Source: Clostridia bacterium (GTDB lineage: Bacteria; Bacillota; Clostridia; Oscillospirales; CAG-272). From it: 50,714 nt of DNA. The translations under genes were made by a program, and so were the position numbers. The notes under the pieces were generated by a model that was not told where the DNA came from, did no database searches, and saw only the letters and a list, made by a program, of their open reading frames with translations. This document shows positions 48,401 to 50,714 of the stretch, piece by piece. Position 1 is the first letter of the stretch; each line of letters begins with the position of its first letter. The stretch is taken from NCBI GenBank assembly GCA_900753295.1, contig CAADYQ010000098.1, positions 1-50,714 on the forward strand. Reading direction: 5' to 3'.

Positions 48401-50714
48401 TGTCGCCGTTGCCATACAGGATCGTAGCGCCTGCGCCGACAGACCGTGCGCCGACGCTCACGGCGTTTGTGCCGGTGTTGGTGAAGAATACGGCGCAGGG
48501 GTAGCCCTTGACGGTATCACGGACGCGGGCGTCAGCACGGCGGCCTTCGGACAGGAAGGGCTGGAAGTTGTTGTAGTCGTCGGCCAGAACGGTGTTGTTC
48601 GCGTTCTCGCTGGACGCCACGTTCAGCTTGATATTGAAATACGACACGGGAATGTCGTTTTCCGTCATGGCGAACGTCTCGATGCGCTCACCTGCGCCAT
48701 TCTCCCAAATGGCCTTGCTGAAATCGAGGTCGAGGTTGAGGGCAGCTTCGCCGTATGCGGCGGAGGACGTACCCTGACCCTTCATAATGACGCCGGTCGC
48801 GTGGAAATTGTAGGTGCTGCCGCCGTCCGTATAGACGAGATCGACCGTGCAGACCACTTCGTCGGACTTGCCAACGGTCATACGGTCGGCACCGATCTTG
48901 AGAATACGCAGCGTCGGGTTTGCTGCTGCCAGCTCATTGACATTGATGCTGCCGTCCGTGTTGAAAATGTGGTTGCGGAGGTAACGGGCAACCATTTCTG
49001 TGGTGTTGCCGCAGTCGGCAACGAAGTTGTCGAGAATTTCGTATCGCGTGAGGCTGTGGCTGTACATCTTCAGGCGATAAATCCAGATGTCACAGTCGTC
49101 AGAGCCGATCTTCACGTTCTGCGGGTCGGACTGCATCCAGTTATCATTTGCGGTGTACGCAAACGCTCTGGACGGCACGCCTTCAAGCCAGACCACGGCC
49201 AGCTTGTTTTCGTTGCTGGCTTCGATGCTGACGTCCAGCTCGATTTTGCGGTCCTCGCAATACGGGATTTCGACGTTGGTCAACTCAGAGCTGAAAACCG
49301 CCTGCTGCGCCTGAAGTTTCAGGCCAATGCCACCAGATACGCAGGTCAGGAACTCAGCGTCATAGTCGCGGACGTTGGTAGCCTTGAACACGACCTTGAT
49401 TTCCTTGCCGGAGGTCGCGGCGTTGTCGCTGAACAGGCTGCGGTCAAGCTGAACGTAGGTGCCGCGCTTAACCACAAAGCCGGTGACGCCTTCCGTGTCG
49501 ATCTGAAATCCGCCGTTGATCCAATCAAAATTGGAGCTGAAGGTCAGCGGATGATTCGTGCCGTCGCCGTCCTTGTAGCCGAACTGCTTTGCGGTCGTCT
49601 CACTGTTGCTGTGTCCAGTGGGATCGAGGTCAACGACAAGGCCGGTCGTGACAGGGTTGATGTCATAGCCGAGAGAGGTACAGGTGACGGTGATCGGCGC
49701 AACGACGCTCTCGCCGGTGCGGATGGAGAGGTTGATCGTGCCGACCGTAGTAGCACGGTACGCCCACGTCTGGATGGTGCGGTCAACGGTCAGCGTGGAC
49801 AGGGTATTGTAGCCTTCCAGTAGGCGGACAGTCGCCGTGGTGCTGGTGGGGTCATACACCATGTAATTGATGCTTCCAGTGGCGAACTGCTGGATTTCGA
49901 TTGCGCTCTGATACACCGCGATAACCGGCGTATTGTCGTCCGATTTCGTCCAGATACCGACATGGCGCAGGTGCGTAGTTGTGACAACCTCGCCGCCCGT
50001 TGTGACCTCAAGCCACGCCTCGACAGTGTGTGCGCCGTGCGTCAGCTCAAGTGCCGTTGGGTCAATCGTCGCGGTGACGGAGCGCCCCGTGGTGGTGACT
50101 TCACGAGTGAACGCCTCCGTGCCGTCTACGGTCATGTGGATGGTTTTCGTGCCCTCTCCAGTGGGTGTGAGGCGCACAGTAAGCACGCTGGACCCGTGGA
50201 AAGCAAGGGTGCCGAGATTCCACGCCAGATCATAGGTGGACACGGTGACGGTCCAAGTGAAGGACTTGCTGTTGCCGTAGGCGTCCTCAATGGTGAGCTT
50301 GATCGTGTTCGCGCTTGCGGGGGTGAGGTATTTCGTAACGTCGAAGGCGCAATCGCCCTGCGACACCGCCTGTGTAGCTACCTTCGTCCCGTTGATGCGC
50401 CATGTTGCCGAGCCATCGCCGGTGGGCTGTTCGTCGGAAGTATCGGTGGACGTCCAGTTGAATTTGATCTCGACGGTCGCGCCGTTCATCACGGAGAACG
50501 CCCGCGAGGTCAGCTTATTGACAATCCGGATCAGGGAGCCAGCGTCCCCGCCGCCTCCTCCGCCGCCGCCAGAGAACGGCCCCAGCGGGCCGACAACGAC
50601 CTCGTCGTCAGCAGTCATATACAGGTAGCCGTCCTCAACATAGGCGTCGTCAACCTTGCCCTTTACGGTAGTTTTCAGGTTGTTGAAATCTTTTGCGAAC
50701 TCATTGACGGATGC
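45465..50714 (-). CDS. giant phage tail/adhesin-like DGR target protein (5' end outside window)
   Basis: At least 1749 residues; the frame is open to the window edge, so the N terminus is missing (an internal ATG at 50618 is not a proven start). Visible parts, numbered from the edge: a Gly8 run near 50; Ig-like beta-rich repeats to about 350; a LamG/lectin-like domain about 355-566; a region to about 960 with YHYLFTERHCMIDNRAKNVF and KDYDNDT, recalling CotH-type kinase folds; a leucine-rich stretch about 1160-1240; two InlB/Flg_new-like repeats about 1368-1498. The C-terminal DUF6273/C-type-lectin-like domain (about 1540-1749) carries the VR at 1707-1746. Probably a tail-tip or baseplate adhesin whose lectin face is diversified by the DGR. 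Domain names other than the VR region are fold impressions. Confidence 0.88.
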   Translation of the reverse strand, partial: ASVNEFAKDFNNLKTTVKGKVDDAYVEDGYLYMTADDEVVVGPLGPFSGGGGGGGGDAGSLIRIVNKLTSRAFSVMNGATVEIKFNWTSTDTSDEQPTGDGSATWRINGTKVATQAVSQGDCAFDVTKYLTPASANTIKLTIEDAYGNSKSFTWTVTVSTYDLAWNLGTLAFHGSSVLTVRLTPTGEGTKTIHMTVDGTEAFTREVTTTGRSVTATIDPTALELTHGAHTVEAWLEVTTGGEVVTTTHLRHVGIWTKSDDNTPVIAVYQSAIEIQQFATGSINYMVYDPTSTTATVRLLEGYNTLSTLTVDRTIQTWAYRATTVGTINLSIRTGESVVAPITVTCTSLGYDINPVTTGLVVDLDPTGHSNSETTAKQFGYKDGDGTNHPLTFSSNFDWINGGFQIDTEGVTGFVVKRGTYVQLDRSLFSDNAATSGKEIKVVFKATNVRDYDAEFLTCVSGGIGLKLQAQQAVFSSELTNVEIPYCEDRKIELDVSIEASNENKLAVVWLEGVPSRAFAYTANDNWMQSDPQNVKIGSDDCDIWIYRLKMYSHSLTRYEILDNFVADCGNTTEMVARYLRNHIFNTDGSINVNELAAANPTLRILKIGADRMTVGKSDEVVCTVDLVYTDGGSTYNFHATGVIMKGQGTSSAAYGEAALNLDLDFSKAIWENGAGERIETFAMTENDIPVSYFNIKLNVASSENANNTVLADDYNNFQPFLSEGRRADARVRDTVKGYPCAVFFTNTGTNAVSVGARSVGAGATILYGNGDMNNSKKNFAVFGQTGERPLQCCVEISNNIASQCLFKSADLTAETWDGNGAFEFRYPKNPTAEMKAAFQTMLSWVVSTDTTAPTGNALSAPVTYDGTTYTNDTKEYRAAKFKAEVGNYFTVDSLLYHYLFTERHCMIDNRAKNVFISYEYDPDVQDYRWNVCKDYDNDTADGNDNEGGLTFSYGLEDTDSVGTKPVFNASSSVLWCNVRDCLGAELEAMFKDREAAGAWSAERILAKFAAHQAARPEALVAEDMWGKYFTPYINNGNTAYIDMMQGNKTDQRTQFETYQEGYMSSKYYGSVAVNDKIQFRGNTPNEWAGVTPTGNFSITPYADCYIIVKYGSYSVRKRAKRGTAYEIICPVQEALSDTEIYVYLASNVVEISSIAGLYCQFIDLQGARRLRSFTAGAEADGYTNKNLTSISVGANTLLEYLDLRGTPELKQALDLSALTSMKTLLLTGSGITGVTFALGAPVETAKLCPLNSLIARQLSHLTAFAMDGSNLRTIWVEDAAAIDTYALVSAAASLSRGRLPDVDWSMNDADVLLRLKDLAGLDETGNPATEFVLKGAAHIAVVSQAELTTVMARFLNLSVTYDQMVSSCTVTFKNYDGTVLNTQTVRKYGAAKNPITAGLIDTPVKPSTVDKVFTFIGWDQQLTYILEDLVVTAQYSEATRYYTVRWYNGTQLLQTDTVAAHDGVSFRGGELTSSTGSIWMGWDALTNDVTSDIDVHAVFITPTLPDTVATNFDYLYSDDANDNSGYTLAEFYGIMETGKAKDYFAVGDKIKIVPTTTVFADTSIIMQVAGFNHFKKKDSDDFAGVVFAMLGIMNATHQMNSQNTNVGGWASCGMRTWLNETIFAALPRQWQSMIKVVQVRSSVGDTKADISISNDRLFLLSRAEVGFNVSDVPYKDEVDPNAENVTFALFTDNNSRIKKTYNGTGSASNWWLRSPEASGSSSFANVSSYGISSSYTASYSYGVAFGFCI
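45476..45595 (-). repeat. DGR variable repeat (VR)
   Basis: The last 120-base homologous block of the target gene, ending nine bases before its stop codon. It encodes SNWWLRSPEASG ... SYGVAFG. Compared with TR, nine Asn codons became Ser, Ser, Tyr, Ile, Ser, Ser, Tyr, Thr and Tyr. All changes lie in 45500-45535; the 24-base 3' end (45476-45499) is identical to TR and would hold the initiation-of-mutagenic-homology function. Confidence 0.96.

Larger units (their letters stand above)
34948..50714. mobile_element. prophage, one end (continues beyond the window)
   Basis: From just after tRNA-Ala to the window edge all genes run leftward, are short and tightly overlapping, and include a phage holin, an amidase-SH3 endolysin, a giant tail/adhesin-like protein, a methylase-like protein and a diversity-generating retroelement. 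No integrase, terminase, capsid or repressor lies in the window, so only the tail-lysis end and a block of small accessory genes are seen. The left boundary near 34948 is inferred from the switch in gene content at the tRNA gene; no duplicated att core can be shown without the other end. Confidence 0.8.

Overview
The window reads as chromosome of a Gram-positive, Clostridia-type bacterium (Bacillota, most like gut Oscillospirales-type genomes) carrying one end of a prophage. This rests on the GC-rich codon use, strong AGGAGG-type ribosome binding sites, lipoprotein and single-pass anti-sigma genes, a DUF4358-MBOAT-DHHW cluster, and the serC-serA, asd and ligA types. The taxonomic placement is inference; no rRNA gene is present.

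Chromosomal part, about 1-34.9 kb. It opens with an AT-richer orphan membrane protein, an alkaline-phosphatase-superfamily hydrolase, a 216-bp tandem repeat abutting tRNA-Gly, a TIM-barrel isomerase and a phosphohexomutase. Next come an ECF sigma/anti-sigma pair and a surface-polymer O-acetylation operon (DUF4358 lipoprotein, MBOAT acyltransferase, DHHW protein), both preceded by almost identical promoter boxes. Rightward genes continue with dusB, an MFS transporter, small membrane proteins, an EEP-fold phosphatase, an acyl-ACP thioesterase and the serine operon serC-serA. A second, leftward sigma/anti-sigma group, ligA, a leftward run of lipoproteins, an SGNH hydrolase, asd and rsmI, then a wall amidase follow. 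A leftward envelope operon (GT2-GtrA, phosphodiester glycosidase, membrane protein, PAP2 phosphatase) ends the chromosomal part. Convergent gene ends are closed by a recurring family of hairpins built on GTTAAAA.

Prophage part, about 34.95-50.7 kb, all leftward, beginning just past tRNA-Val and tRNA-Ala and running off the window. From right to left it holds a giant tail/adhesin-like protein (at least 1749 residues, 5' end outside the window), the reverse-transcriptase cassette, accessory tail genes, a possible membrane-anchored coiled-coil lysis protein, an amidase-SH3 endolysin and a holin. A repeat-rich gap with a terminator and a perfect-consensus promoter then separates the lysis genes from about fifteen small genes, among them an N6-methylase-like protein and several Cys-rich proteins.

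The highlight is a complete diversity-generating retroelement (DGR): target protein with a C-terminal variable repeat (VR, 45476-45595), hairpin just downstream of it, Avd accessory protein, template repeat (TR, 44696-44815) and reverse transcriptase with the DGR-type GxxxSQ and YMDD motifs. TR and VR are 120 bp each; they differ at 10 positions and all 10 are adenines in the template sense strand, changing nine Asn codons to Ser, Tyr, Ile or Thr. The cassette therefore appears to diversify the lectin-like tip of a very large phage surface protein. A nine-G tract sits inside a possible extended -10 promoter just upstream of avd.
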